Source: Bubalus kerabau
Lineage: Eukaryota > Chordata > Mammalia > Artiodactyla > Bovidae
Reading direction: 5' to 3'
Assembly (NCBI RefSeq): GCF_029407905.1
Contig: NC_073624.1
Span: forward strand, 8,258,501-8,322,500
DNA length: 64,000 nt
The notes beneath the pieces were generated by a model. It did not search any database, was not told where the DNA came from, and worked only from the letters and a program-made list of their open reading frames with translations. Shown one piece after another: positions 53,085 to 64,000 of the stretch. The translations under genes and the position numbers were made by a program. Positions within the stretch are counted from its first letter, which is position 1. Each line of letters starts with the position of its first letter.

Positions 53085-54990
53085 AATTTTCTTTCTTTTT
53101 TTTCTTTTAATTTTTACAGTAGGCCCTTGTTGATTACCTGGTTTAAATACAGCAGTGTGTACCCATTAACCCCAAACTCCCAATCTATCCCTATCCTCCA
53201 GTCTCCCTCATTCTCTAAATCTACAAGTCTGTTTGTTTTGTAAATAAGTTCATTTTATCTTTTTTTTTTTTAAGATTCTGCACATAAGCAATAATCATGT
53301 ATTTGTCTTTCTCCATCTGACCTACTTTACTTAGTATTATTATCTCCAGGTCCACCCAGGTTGCTGCAAATGGCATTATATCATTCTTTTTTACGGCTGA
53401 GGAGTATTCCATTGTGTATATAAACCATGGCTCTATCCATTCGTCTTTCAATGGACATTTAGGTTGCTTCTATGTCTTGGCTACTGTAAATAGTGCTGCT
53501 ATGAACACTGGGGTGCTCGCATCTTTTCAAATTAAGGTTTTCCCCAGGTATATGCTTCAGGAGTGGGATTGCTAGATCATGAAGTAACTATATTTAGTTT
53601 TTTAAGGAACCTCAATACTGTTTTTCCATAGAGGCTGCATCAATTTACATTCCCACCAACAGTGCAGGAGGTTTCCCTTTTCACCACACCCTCTCCAGCA
53701 TTTATCACTCGCAGCCTTTTTAAAGACGGCCATATGACTGGTCATATCTTTTTTCCTTCTCATTGTATTCATGGGATTCTAAAGGCAAGAATACTGAAGT
53801 GGTGTGCTATTCCCTTCTCCAGTGGACCATGTTTTGTCAGGCTCTGACTGGAAGGGACATATCCTTCAGCCACTCCAGGCAGCCAGACGACATGCCGGTG
53901 CCCCGGTTGCCCCACTGCTGGTTCTCGTTGAGGATGCAACCTTCACCAGGTGTTGGCCAACATGCCGCCTGGGTTTCCAGTGGTCATGCACAGAGGTGAG
54001 AGTTGGACTATAAAGAAGGCTGAGCACTGAAGAATCAATGCTTTTGAACTGTGGTGCTGGAGAAGACTCTTGAGAGTCCCTTAGACTGCAAGGAGATCCA
54101 ACCAGTCCATCCTAAAGGAGATCAGTCCTAAATATTCATTGGAAGGACTGATGCTGAAACTGAAGCTGCAATACTTTGGCCACCAGATGCAAAGAGCTGA
54201 CTCTTTGGAAAAGACCCTGATGCTGGGAAGATTGAGGGCAGGAGGAGAAGGGGACGACAGAGGATGAGATGGTTGGATGGCACCACTGAGTCGATGGACA
54301 GGAGTTTGAGCAAACTCTGGGAGTTGGTGAAGGACAGGGAAGCCTGGCGTGCTGTAGTCCATAGGGTCGCAAAGAATCGGACACGACTGAGCGACTGAAC
54401 TGAACAGGTTCATTGGAAGCAGAAGCCTGGGGCAGGGGCTGGTAAAGGACCAGCTCCAGTTCAGCGGCATCACTGACTCAATGGATGTGAACTTGAGCAA
54501 ACTCCAGGAAAGAGTGAAGGACAGGCAAGCCTGGTGTGCTGCAGTTCATGGGGCTGCAGAGAGACACAACTTAGTGACTGAACAATTCTGACTGGTGTGA
54601 AGTGATACCTCATTGTAGTTTTGATTTGCATTTCTCTAATAATTAGTGATGTTGAGCATCTTTTCAGGTGCCTACTGACCATCTGTCTGTCTTCTTTGGA
54701 GAACTATCTATTTAGGTATTTTGCACATTTTTGATTGGGTTTTTGTTGTTGTTGTTGTTGTTATGGAGTTGTATGAGCTGTTTGCATATTTTGGAAAAAA
54801 TTACACTCTTTTCAGTCACACCATTCGCAAATACTTGCTCCCATTCCGTAGGCTGCCTTCTCATCTTATTGAGGATGTCCTTTACTGTGCAAAAGCTTGT
54901 AAGTTTCATTAGGTCCCATTTGTTCATTTTTACTTTTATTTCTTTTGCCTCGGGAGCTAATAAAACATTGGTACAATTTATTAGAGAGCT
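53085..54990 (-). mobile_element. L1 fragment, antisense, interrupted by a BovB-derived insertion
   Basis: Antisense L1 3' text (GAGTATTCCATTGTGTATAT, AACAGTGCAGGAGGTTTCCC) resumes after the insertion with AGTGATACCTCATTGTAGTT and GATTTGCATTTCTCTAATAA. A (TTG)n run lies near 54743-54764. Confidence 0.85.
53743..54588 (+). mobile_element. BovB-derived insertion with target-site duplication, inside L1
   Basis: BovB 3' sequence in sense (AAGAATCAATGCTTTTGAAC through CAGAGGATGAGATGGTTGGA to ACACGACTGAGCGACTGAAC), followed by a second, degenerate partial copy of the tail (54410-54588). TGACTGGT flanks it at 53735-53742 and 54589-54596. Confidence 0.85.
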
Positions 54991-55226
54991 TTAATTTTTA
55001 ACGGTGAGGGTGGAAGTCTAACCGGGAACAGAAGAAAAATGGAGTAGATCATGAAGATGTGATTTCAGCCATTTAAAATGTATTTAATACACACACATTG
55101 AAGGTAATATAAAAAGAATATGCCTGGGTTAAGTGGTAGGAGTATGGGACTTCCTCATTTTGATTTTAAATGTTCTTTTTGAAAAAGTACAGAAGTATTG
55201 TGTTTAAAAATAATTACACCACATCA

Positions 55227-55292
55227 AAACATTTGTACACAATGTTTGTACACAAACATTTGTACATTTGAACATTTGTACACAAATGTTCA
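55227..55292. repeat. Clustered short palindromes (TTTGTACACAAA type)
   Basis: ACATTTGTACACAATG, GTTTGTACACAAAC and ACATTTGTACACAAATGT recur within 66 bp, giving overlapping inverted repeats. Confidence 0.8.
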
Positions 55293-55935
55293 CAACAGCA
55301 TTATTTATAATAGCCCAGAAGTGGAAACAATTCAAACGCCCATCAAGTGATGAATGGATGAACAAAACGTGGTATACCAATACACTGGAATCAAGCTCTG
55401 ACACGTGCCGATGTGGAGGAGCGCGCCTGGCTCTGTCCCTGGGATTTCCCAGAGAAAAACACTTGAGTGGGTGGCCATGTCCTCCTCCAGGCGCTCTTTC
55501 TGATTCAGGGATTGAATCTGGGTCTCCTGTGAGCCACCTGGGAAGCCCTGGTATATCTATACATTGGAATACATTATTCTTCCTAAAAACGAATCACGTA
55601 TTGACACATGTGCCAACATGGCTGAACCTTGAAAACATGCTCAGTGAAAGCAGTCAGTCACAAAAGACCACACAACATGTAATTCTATTTATATAAATTG
55701 CTCAGAATAGGCAAATCCAGAGAGACAGAAGGTAGATTAGTGGCTGCAGGGGCTGGAGGGAGGGGGAAACAGAAAATTACTGCTAGCGGATATGCAGTTT
55801 CTTTTGGGGTGATAAAGTATTCTGGAATTAGTAATGGTTACACAAAAGTGAATACACTGAAAACCTCTGAATTGTATACTTTAAAAGGGTAACTTTCATG
55901 GTACATGAATTATATCTCAATTTTAAAAGACTACA
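55290..55935 (+). mobile_element. L1 3' end fragment, interrupted by a Bov-tA
   Basis: GCATTATTTATAATAGCCCA, ACGCCCATCAAGTGATGAAT, then after the SINE GAATACATTATTCTTCC and AATTATATCTCAATTTTAAA. Confidence 0.82.
55395..55550 (-). mobile_element. Degenerate Bov-tA SINE
   Basis: CACTTGAGTGGGTGGCCATG, GGGATTGAATCTGGGTCTCC and GAGCCACCTGGGAAGCCC match Bov-tA in antisense, with divergence. Confidence 0.75.
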
Positions 55936-56204
55936 GCTTAAGTACAGAACACTGAGGAATAAGAATGTGTTCTCCTTGTGTTTTCTGAGGTCCGCAAATG
56001 AAGCCTGAACTTACACCAGCTATGCAGTTTCTTATCTTGCCTTCCTCCTCCTCCTTCCCTCTAGATATTACTTATCACCTTAAGTATCCATCTTCAATGT
56101 TCATTCAAAACCAAAAAAAGCAAATGCGAAAAAAAGGTGCAAACTATTAGACATAGTTTATGTGTAACCGTGAAAAGAACCCCTTTCTTTCTCATTTATA
56201 ATTA

Positions 56205-56418
56205 GAGTGAAAGTGAAGTCGCTCAGTCGTGTCCGACTCTTTGTGACCCCATGGACTGTAGCCCACCGGGCTCCTCCATCCATGGAATTTTCTAGGCAAG
56301 AATACTGGAGTGGGTTGCCATTTCCTTCTCCAGGGGATCTTCCCAACGCAGGGATAGAACCCGGGTCTCCTGCATAGTGGGCAGAAGATTTACTGTCTGA
56401 GCCACCAGAGAATCCCAA
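56205..56418 (-). mobile_element. Bov-tA SINE
   Basis: GTGAAAGTGAAGTCGCTCAG through GATCTTCCCAACGCAGGG to GAGCCACCAGAGAATCCC, full length in antisense. Confidence 0.92.
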
Positions 56419-57504
56419 TTATAACTAACACTTCACTAAAACTGCTCAGCATGAATCTCGCTTCTTAGCAGCAGGTGTGAAGTCAGGAACTCCCTGAGCT
56501 GCTAAAAGGTAAAGTCCGTCATTTTTCAAGTTACTGTAACAAGACTTCCCTCAAAGGTCAAAGTAATCACTGGAAAAAGAACTGACAACACTTAGAAACC
56601 AGATTTTCAAGGTTATTTTTGTTTTTTAAGCTAAACAGAATCCCCAGGTATCTGCCTTCACATGGGGCTGTAGCAGCTTTCCACCACAGTGATGTGAAAC
56701 ACCTTCCCTAAAGCAAAAGCTACTAAAAGCAGTTTAAAGGAAAAGAGAAGCTTATAAACCAGGAGACCAGAAAAGTACATCAATTTGCAAGACAGGCTCT
56801 AAGGGGGAAGAACGCTATTTCTGAATCTAGTTGTACAGAAATGCCCCCTGTCCCCTGAGTTTTCTCCGCAGCCTGGACGTTTACTTGGTCTCCTGCCACA
56901 TTTGAGCTAAGGTCAGGGAGGACAGGGGCTCTCAGGGCCAGCAGCTCAGGTGCGCTTCTTCCTAACACTCTGGGCACTTTGCTCTTTTCCACTGAGAACA
57001 TGAAGGACAGACTTAAGTGGCAGCGGGACAAATGTAGCCACAGGTCAGAAGACAATCTCGGAGCATAAACACAGTCACTGGTTTATATTCTGGGAAGGGA
57101 AGTTTGGGACTCTCCTCTGAGCTTTGTAATTATACTAACACAATGACATTAACAGAAATCAAATTTTAAAAAATTCTGCCACAAGTTTGCCAGTTCAATA
57201 AGTCACATTTTCTTCCTTCCTCTCCTCACTTTAGTTTTTTTTCTATACATAGTCCTCTTATATTTTAGATTTTGAAATATTTTTATCTACTGAACATTAA
57301 ATTATCATTTCCCCAGTAATTATGCAGTCTTTGTTCTGTAATTTACTAATGTAGTCATCTTTTGATACAATGTTTAGGCACCCAACAGCAATTTTTGTAC
57401 TAAGAACAGTGTTGTGAGGAACTTGACCTTCAAAGATTTTTTTAAATGAAGTTAATGCATCTGTTATTCTCCAATTAAAAATAAAAATAAAATAATAAAA
57501 TGTA

Positions 57505-57628
57505 TGTGTTGTGCTTAGTCGCTCAGTCCTGTCTGACTCTCTGTGATCCCATGGACTGTAGCCCCCCAAGCTTCTCTGTCCATGGGGATTCTCAAGACAA
57601 GAAAACTGGAGTGGGTTGCCATGCCCTA
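57505..57628 (-). mobile_element. Bov-A/Bov-tA SINE fragment
   Basis: GTGCTTAGTCGCTCAGTCCT, GATCCCATGGACTGTAGCCC and AACTGGAGTGGGTTGCCATG in antisense. Confidence 0.88.
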
Positions 57629-58582
57629 AAAAATGTGTCTTTTCTACTGTATAGTGTCAGTTTTGTAAAACAGAAATAAGGACTAGATTAAGAATTGTTG
57701 GCTAGAGTTTAATATGATGCCACTTGAAGCATGGTAATTAACCTAATGACCCCTAAAGGAACCTAAAATTGTATATTATAATAACAGCACAATGGAAAAT
57801 TACTATTTTAATAGTTGGCTCCAGAATGCTTCCCAGAGACAAGGTTTACCTCTGTTTGGGAAAATATTCTGATAAGCTCCTTAAAGGTGGAAGGTAAACC
57901 CTGAAGACGCAGATTAGAAAAGGAGAGATCTATCAATTGCCTAGCAAAGAAAATTAATGGAAATTTGGAGGTAGGGGAGAAGAGAAAACAGGGGTTACAG
58001 AGGGGAAGGGACGGAGCCCAGGAACGGGGAGGAGCCGCCTCCTCCAGGACAGAGCGACCCATAAGGCAGCAGCACGCGACACGTGTGGAGGCAGCGCAGC
58101 CTTGGGGGTGGGCCAAACGCCTCTTAAGGAAAGGGCGATCCAAAATCCAATTTCACTTATGGTCTTAATTGCAAGGTATTGGCCCTTTGTCTTCCATACC
58201 TTCAGTAAAGCCTGCTCTACTCATAAGATCCTTAACTGTGCGGGAAATCAAAGAAAGGTCTGGAAGTAGGGACAATAATGAAAACCTGGTGAAGGGTGCT
58301 GGCCTTCTCACGTAACAAGGGATACAGGACTTACGTCCATTTTATTGACACGTCAAGATAAGTGATTTAGACTGATAATGTACGTAATGCAAGTTTTATT
58401 AGCTTATTTCTTTGGCATATAAAGTAACTACTTTTATATAACTTTTATTTCTGTAAAAACACAAGTGAAACTTCAGCAATACTACAGAGTTTAGTTCCCT
58501 GACTCTACAGTATTGTTCCCTCACCTTAAATGAGCGCCATCAGTGGTTCTTAAACTGCAGAGCATACTGGGATCACCTAGAG

Positions 58583-58756
58583 GGCTTCTTGCAGTGTGGG
58601 AGACCCAGGTTCAATCCCAGGGTTAGGAAGATCCCCTGGAGGAGGGCATGGCAACCCATTCCAGTGTTCTTGCCTGGAGAATTCCATGGACAGAGGAGCC
58701 TGGTGGGCTACAGTCCATGGGGTCACAGAGAGTTGGACACGACTATCACTTCAGAA
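58583..58756 (+). mobile_element. Bov-tA SINE, 5'-truncated
   Basis: GTGTGGGAGACCCAGGTTCA, GAAGATCCCCTGGAGGAGGG, GTTGGACACGACTATCACTT. Confidence 0.9.
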
Positions 58757-59006
58757 GGCTTCTTACGACCCAGGTCGCTGAGGCCAACTCCCAGAACTTT
58801 GATTCTGCAGATCTGGGTAGGGCTTGAGAAGTTGCTGGGTGACACTGATGCTGCTGGTCCAGGAAATACACTGGGAGAATCGCTGAAGTCCACCTGTTAC
58901 AGTTTTTTTGAATTTTAGTTCAGATGTGCCTCCTCTAACGTGTTCCCTTCCACCTTCCATGCCCCCTTCCTTCCTTCTCCGACAGAATTAATCACTGTAT
59001 ATACTA

Positions 59007-59226
59007 CTATTGTTGTTGTTTCAGTCACTAAGTCGAATTGGACTCTTTTGGGGATCCCATGGACTGTGTAGCCCAGCAGGCTCCTCTGTCCATGGGATTT
59101 CCCAGGCAAGAATACTGGAGTGGGTTCCCATTTCCTTCTCCAGGGGATCTTCCCCACACAGGGATGGAACCTGAGTCCCCTACAGTGGCAGGCGGATTCT
59201 TCACCACTGAGCCACCTGGGAGGCCC
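59007..59226 (-). mobile_element. Bov-tA SINE
   Basis: TTGTTGTTGTTTCAGTCACT, GGCAAGAATACTGGAGTGGG, CAGGGATGGAACCTGAGTCC and CACTGAGCCACCTGGGAGGC in antisense. Confidence 0.92.
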
Positions 59227-59654
59227 CCAGCCTCCTGCTTCTTATTTCATACTGCAGGTGCATTGTGATTTCTGGATGCACTACCCATCTGATGTAGGCC
59301 AGAGCCCAGCGCCTGACCTGTGGCAGGGAGTGGACTGTTTGATGAATGGAGGCGACACTAAACTCCTGGAAGATTCCCCACAAACAACAAGCTCCTTTTT
59401 AAGTTCTTGGGCTTGGCCCTTTCTGCTCCTGCTGCTTGTAACGCCTCCACTTCATCTGACTTTTCATTACTCAAGGCTCTGCTCAGGCATTTCCTCCTCC
59501 AGGAAGCTTCCACCACCCACCTTGCTTCTGGTCTGTGTCAGATGCCCCTATTTTTCTCTAATATAACCTATCTATATCATATTTATCTTAATAATAGCCA
59601 CCATTCACTGCAAGCTTTCTAATCCAATAAGCAAGGTTGGATTAAAACCTTTAG

Positions 59655-60136
59655 AGGCTCTTAGGTCCAGCAATTCCCACTTCTGGGAATTTATCCTATA
59701 CTTAAGAAATGTGACTTATACAAGGTAACTCCCTACAGCACGGTTTGGGGCAACAAAACTTTAGGTGGTAAAATATTAGAAAACCTAAATTTCCATCAGC
59801 AGGGGATCAATTAAATAGTTAAATGAACTAATACATCTATATAATGAAATAGTGTGCAGCTATGAAAAAGGATGGGTTAGCTATCTGTGCAATGATAGGG
59901 AATGATCTCTGAGATACATTGCAAAATGAATAAATCAAGCAGAAAAACAGTGAGAGGAATGGTAAATAGTTGTGCAGAAAAGGGAGGAAGTTTTCACATA
60001 AATACAAGGCTGTATGTGAGAAGAACTAAGTAGCAGATTTTTTTTACTTGGTAACCTTTTGTACTTTTGAATTCTGACCCATTTTAATGTGTTACCTATT
60101 TAAACAAATAGGGCTAAACATAAAAAAAAAAAAAAG
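59655..60136 (+). mobile_element. L1 3' end fragment
   Basis: CCACTTCTGGGAATTTATCC, GAAATAGTGTGCAGCTATGA and a final A-run at 60122-60135. Confidence 0.75.
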
Positions 60137-62439
60137 ACCTTCAGATAGCCATAGAATAAAAAAGATTGGGGTGCTCCCTATTTAATTCAACATAAAAAAT
60201 GAGTATGAGGAAGTTCAACAATACTCACCATCTTTTCCAAGATGACTTTTGCTATATTAAATGAAATGCCCAGTGTCAAGTTCTTTCCATTTTCTCTGTT
60301 TTGTCTCTGCTTTATTAGTGCTCAGCTCAGGCCTGGTGTACTAAAGGGTCACCCCACACTGCTGCTGGGCATTAGATCCACAAAGACATTTCAGTTCTTA
60401 CCACACGTGCTCTCTCAGTAGCAGGAGCGCGCCTTGCAGTAACCCCTTCCTTCTTCCTGAAGCTCCCTTTCCAGGGCCAGTGTCATAACCTCAGGGCTTC
60501 CTCTGGTCCTTCCCGCTCTCCTTCTTAAGTCTCCTTCCCCAGTTTCACCTCCTCTGCTACTTCTTAAGGTGCCTTAATGGTTGGTCCTAAACCCTCCCTG
60601 GTTCCCTGCACCCTGGTTTACTCTTGGCTTCATTTAACATCTACAGACAGATGACGCCAATTTCTATCCCCAGGACACCTTCTCTCTGAACTTCAGGCTG
60701 GCATGTCCAGCTGCCCACTGGGTCAGTCCTCCACATCCTTCAAATTTACTGCAGTCCAGAACTAAGTTGTCAGCTCCCTTGGAAACCCGGGAAACTCAGG
60801 AAGCTGGCATCACTGCATAGCCACCACTCCTTTCTCCAGCTGGACCTGAGCATCGAGGTCCATGGAGTCCTGGTCTCCCCACCTCCACCTCTGAGGCCCT
60901 TCCTGATGTTTTCTGAAGCTTCCTTTTTCTCTTCAACTTGCTGCTGCTTTTCAGCTGGGGCTGTGGTCATTCTCCCTCACAGTTACTGTAAGACTCCCAC
61001 AGGATCTCTCTCTCTAGTCTTGCCCCCTGCCCTCCACACCCCATCTACTCTCTACCTTGCACAGAAATCCCTTTAAATGCAACAATTTCCTTCTCTCCTT
61101 TAAAACTCTTTCTTCCCTCGAATTTTTGGGGAAAATCCCACATTTGTTAACTTGGCTTATGAGACTGCATGACCTAGTGGTCCCCGCTGACCATTCCAGC
61201 CTCAGCTCTCAGCCCTTGACACTCGTGTGATGCTCTGGCCACAGCACCCTTCTTTTAGACCTCAGAACCCACCACTTTCTCCTAGGGCAGGCTGCTAAAT
61301 GAAGCAAGTACCAAAATACGGAAAGAAAGCCACAAGACTTGAGCCCCATCGAACATCATGGTAAAGTGGCTTGTGGCGCTAATCTAGAATTGGCTCCCCC
61401 CTTCTAAGTCACCCCAATCATGCTTGTTGAAAACACGTTTATTATTCACACTATTCTTCACCTGCCTAGTGAATAAAGACACCCAAACTTCTCAGCTGCC
61501 TCCTCCCAAACTGGCATTAGCAAAAGAGCAAAATGACCTAGGAACCAACCCCATTCTGCGCTCCACTCCCACAGGCTTACAGCTGGGCTGCTTCCTCATC
61601 CCTGAGTCAATATTTTCTTTGTGACCATAGTTAGTGTTCCTTTAGGCAAGATTTAGGCCTGACTGCACAAGGTAGAGATCAGACTGAAACAGAAGAGGGA
61701 AGCAGGATCCTCCCTCCAGAACTCCACAAGCCTAGGCACACCGTCCCTTTCCTGCACAGCAGCACCAGGTACCTGAGGCTCTCCTGTGCTGACGCCACAG
61801 CAGGCCCCCTCTCTCCAGGTCCTCCTGTAAACTAACCACCCAGGGTCATCTGGGCACTTCCCTGGGTACCTCCCAGGATCATTCCCCTAAGACTTACGGC
61901 CTGGAAGCACCTGGACTGTGGCAAGGAAAAGAGAAGCAAGGTAGTGCCTGGATCTTGTCAGTCCCACCACCAGGGCTGGGGAGCAACACCTGCCTTAGAA
62001 GTAAAATGAAGTAAATTAACGGGTAGCTAACCTCAACTCAACATTCTGGTAGCTCTAGAAATATGTAGACAAGAGTTTTTGAGAAAAATAAAGCTCCTTG
62101 AGCGCTGACTGGCAAAAAAAAAAAAAAAGAGGGGGACACAAAAAAATTTTAAGCTTTATATTAACATAGAAGCTTAGGGCACTTAAAAGGAACAAATCAT
62201 AAATATAGTTAACGAAATCTCTATTCCTCATATAATCAAACCACAGAATTCAAATAACTAAGTCACTTATTTAGCCATACCACCTATATCATTACTGGGA
62301 ATTTTTTATTTGCAGAGATGAAAACACCTCCCTACTAACTTTAAAGTATGGTAATCCAGTCCTATGTACTTTGTGGCAGTCAGCAGATGGAGGTCATTAG
62401 AGGGGAGAGAGAATGAAAGAAAGAAAACTAACATTTGTT

Positions 62440-62560
62440 AGCATTTACCCAAACTTGCTAAGCACTCTTCATTTTAAACTTGAGGAAAGCGGGGCTCTGA
62501 GAGGTTAAGCATCTTGCATCAATCACCGGTGAGTCAGAAGTGACTCCTAAGTGGTCCCTC
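62440..62560 (+). mobile_element. MIR SINE relic
   Basis: GAGGAAAGCGGGGCTCTGAG, AGGTTAAGCATCTTGCATCA and GTGAGTCAGAAGTGACTCC. A second MIR-like stretch lies at about 63030-63150. Confidence 0.65.
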
Positions 62561-62737
62561 TCTACCACACCGACTAGCACAGCCGAGTCGTCAGTTCTTG
62601 TTCTGGGAAGACCCTGAAGCCACTTGTGTGCGTGTAAGAACGTGCACCTTGACTTGGGCATAGAGCCCAGGGGAGCCAGGCAGGGTCAAAACATGACATT
62701 TGCTGAACTGTACTAAGAAACATAAAGTTCTTTTTTC

Positions 62738-62863
62738 AAAGCTTTTTTTGTTTTGGTTGCACCATGTGGCCTGTGGGATCTAGTTCCCCAACCAGGAATC
62801 GAATCCATTACCCCTACAGGAGAAGCATGGAGTCTTAATCAGTGAACCACAGGGGAGCCCTGA
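62738..62863 (-). mobile_element. CHR-type tRNA-derived SINE
   Basis: GTTCCCCAACCAGGAATCGA, AGTCTTAATCAGTGAACCAC and CAGGGGAGCCCTG in antisense. Confidence 0.87.
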
Positions 62864-63462
62864 GAAACAGAAATTTTTGTGACAATTCCAAATTCAATAC
62901 AAATTAGGAGAGAATCCCCATACTACAATCTGCACCTACATTTAGAGATCATTAGCTTCTTTAGTACCGGGTGTGGGACAAACACTCTTAAAACAGGGTC
63001 ACGGATGATGCAGTTAGAAGAATCCTTTGCGTTCATCTCCCTCTTTTTTCAAAAGAAAGAAACTGCGGCCAAAGAGGCCAAAAGACTAATTTAAAGCTAT
63101 ACAGTAGAGACACAGCTGGACCAGAAGCTAAATCTTCTATTTCTGCTACCCCACCTCAAACTGAATAAAAAACTTGGGAACAACTTAGGAACAGGCAAAA
63201 TGGATTACACTCAGATCAGCAGCAGCACCATTGGAAATTCCAGGAAAGATGTCAGAGGAAGCTGTCATCCTGCTGTTGTAAAACATCAGCGTTAGGCAGA
63301 CCATACCTGTCCTGCCTTTAATGGCCTGCCTTCCATTAAATAATCTGCAATGTTTTGGGCAGCTCTTTATATCTCATACTTAACACTGCCGATTTCATCC
63401 ACCAGGTCCACATACTAACTCCCACATCATAGGAAGTGACACGACCATGTTGAGCCGACACT

Positions 63463-63474
63463 GAAACTGAAACT
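63463..63474 (+). promoter_or_regulatory. ISRE-like motif GAAACTGAAACT
   Basis: An exact match to the IRF/ISRE core GAAANNGAAACT. An ETS-type AGGAAGTG lies 31 bp upstream at 63431-63438. A match to a short motif only; no activity is shown. Confidence 0.35.
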
Positions 63475-64000
63475 GACACCGACACCGGCCTTGTCCAGCT
63501 CCAGGCAAGTCCTCCTCAGGCTCTGCCCACGCTCCTCTTGTCATGACCAGGAAACGAGCTACTCGAGTTACTTATCTTCCCTGTTGCTCAGCAGCTTCAT
63601 TCCTCTCCAGCTGACCTGGCGGATGCTTCCTCAGAGCTTTCAAGCCTTTCCCATGTTTCTCCAGGCCCACCACAGCTCCCTGCTGCCAGCGTTCCCAGCT
63701 CATGGCCTGGTTGCCAGCTTCACAGAGCTGTGGTCACTAGGCTTAGCTTCCTCAGCGTCCTCCTTCACCCAGTCAACACTGCTCTGTCTTTTCACCTTTT
63801 CCTCTTTCACTCGTCCTCTCCTCTTGGGGGAAGAAGTAGCCTCCCTCTCTTCCCGGGTTGACTCCTCCACCCACAAGACCTTTCAGTCCACCTCCTTGAC
63901 AGCATCTTCAATCTCTTCCTCCTCTCCACTGGCTTCACGTCTGGTGCACACAGTACTCAGATCTCCTGTATCCTTAAGTAGAATAAACCACAACAAAGCC

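Larger units (their letters stand above)
45487..64000 (-). other. SGSM3: SGSM3 5' intron(s)/upstream region
   Basis: No further conserved coding exon or clear CpG island promoter was seen, so the SGSM3 first exon is probably beyond the right edge. Stretches 47040-48250, 48440-49550, 56420-57480, 57640-58560, 60140-62430 and 63160-63990 contain only unrecognised sequence or faint L2/MIR relics. Confidence 0.6.

Noticed and set aside
57960..58140. Possible CpG-rich promoter for SGSM3
   Set aside because: Only slightly GC-rich with few CpGs. No exon with a good donor follows on the minus strand that I can recognise.
1..64000. CRISPR arrays, operons, prophage or other bacterial systems
   Set aside because: Introns, SINEs and LINEs make this vertebrate nuclear DNA. 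Regular repeats found are minisatellite, microsatellite or transposon in nature.

Overview
This is nuclear DNA from a bovid ruminant (cattle or a close relative). The evidence is the repeat content: Bov-tA and Bov-A2 SINEs, BovB (RTE) LINE tails, cetartiodactyl CHR-type tRNA SINEs and a ruminant mariner-type palindromic MITE, lying among ordinary mammalian L1, L2, MIR and Tigger relics. The genes are split by GT-AG introns. No bacterial features (operons, ribosome binding sites, CRISPR) apply.

Layout. (1) 1-18641 is intron of MRTFA (MKL1, myocardin-related transcription factor A), which starts outside the window on the left. It holds SINEs, an L1 tail, a BovB tail, and an RPL23A processed pseudogene that landed inside a Tigger-type DNA transposon. 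(2) 18642-36256 (+) carries eleven coding exons of MRTFA, from just after the first RPEL motif to the stop codon: RPEL2, RPEL3, the basic and glutamine-rich regions, the SAP domain, the leucine zipper and the C-terminal activation domain. The 3' UTR runs to about 37120. (3) About 120 bp later comes the 3' end of SGSM3 on the minus strand. Its whole 747-codon reading frame can be rebuilt from 21 coding exons between 45461 and 37601: TBC RabGAP domain with both catalytic fingers, SH3 domain, RUN domain. (4) 45487-64000 is SGSM3 5' UTR/intron territory or upstream sequence. It is rich in L1, BovB and SINE insertions and contains one good untranslated or alternative 5' exon candidate.

The two genes converge tail to tail, matching the known human 22q13.1 order. 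They are not known to share a pathway. MRTFA is the G-actin-regulated coactivator of SRF. SGSM3 (RabGAP-5/CIP85/MAP) is a Rab GTPase-activating protein acting in endosomal traffic and connexin-43 turnover.

The most noteworthy points are: a 204-bp in-frame tandem duplication inside the large MRTFA exon that raises the count of SUMO-type psi-K-x-E motifs from three to five; a minisatellite that starts at a MRTFA splice donor and copies that donor four more times intact; a 96-bp phase-0 candidate cassette exon in MRTFA; a MITE hairpin matching the ruminant mir-2284/2285 families; and a duplicated splice acceptor plus alternative 5' exon possibilities in SGSM3. All exon calls come from manual reading of frames, splice sites and remembered human/mouse protein sequences. 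No alignment was run.
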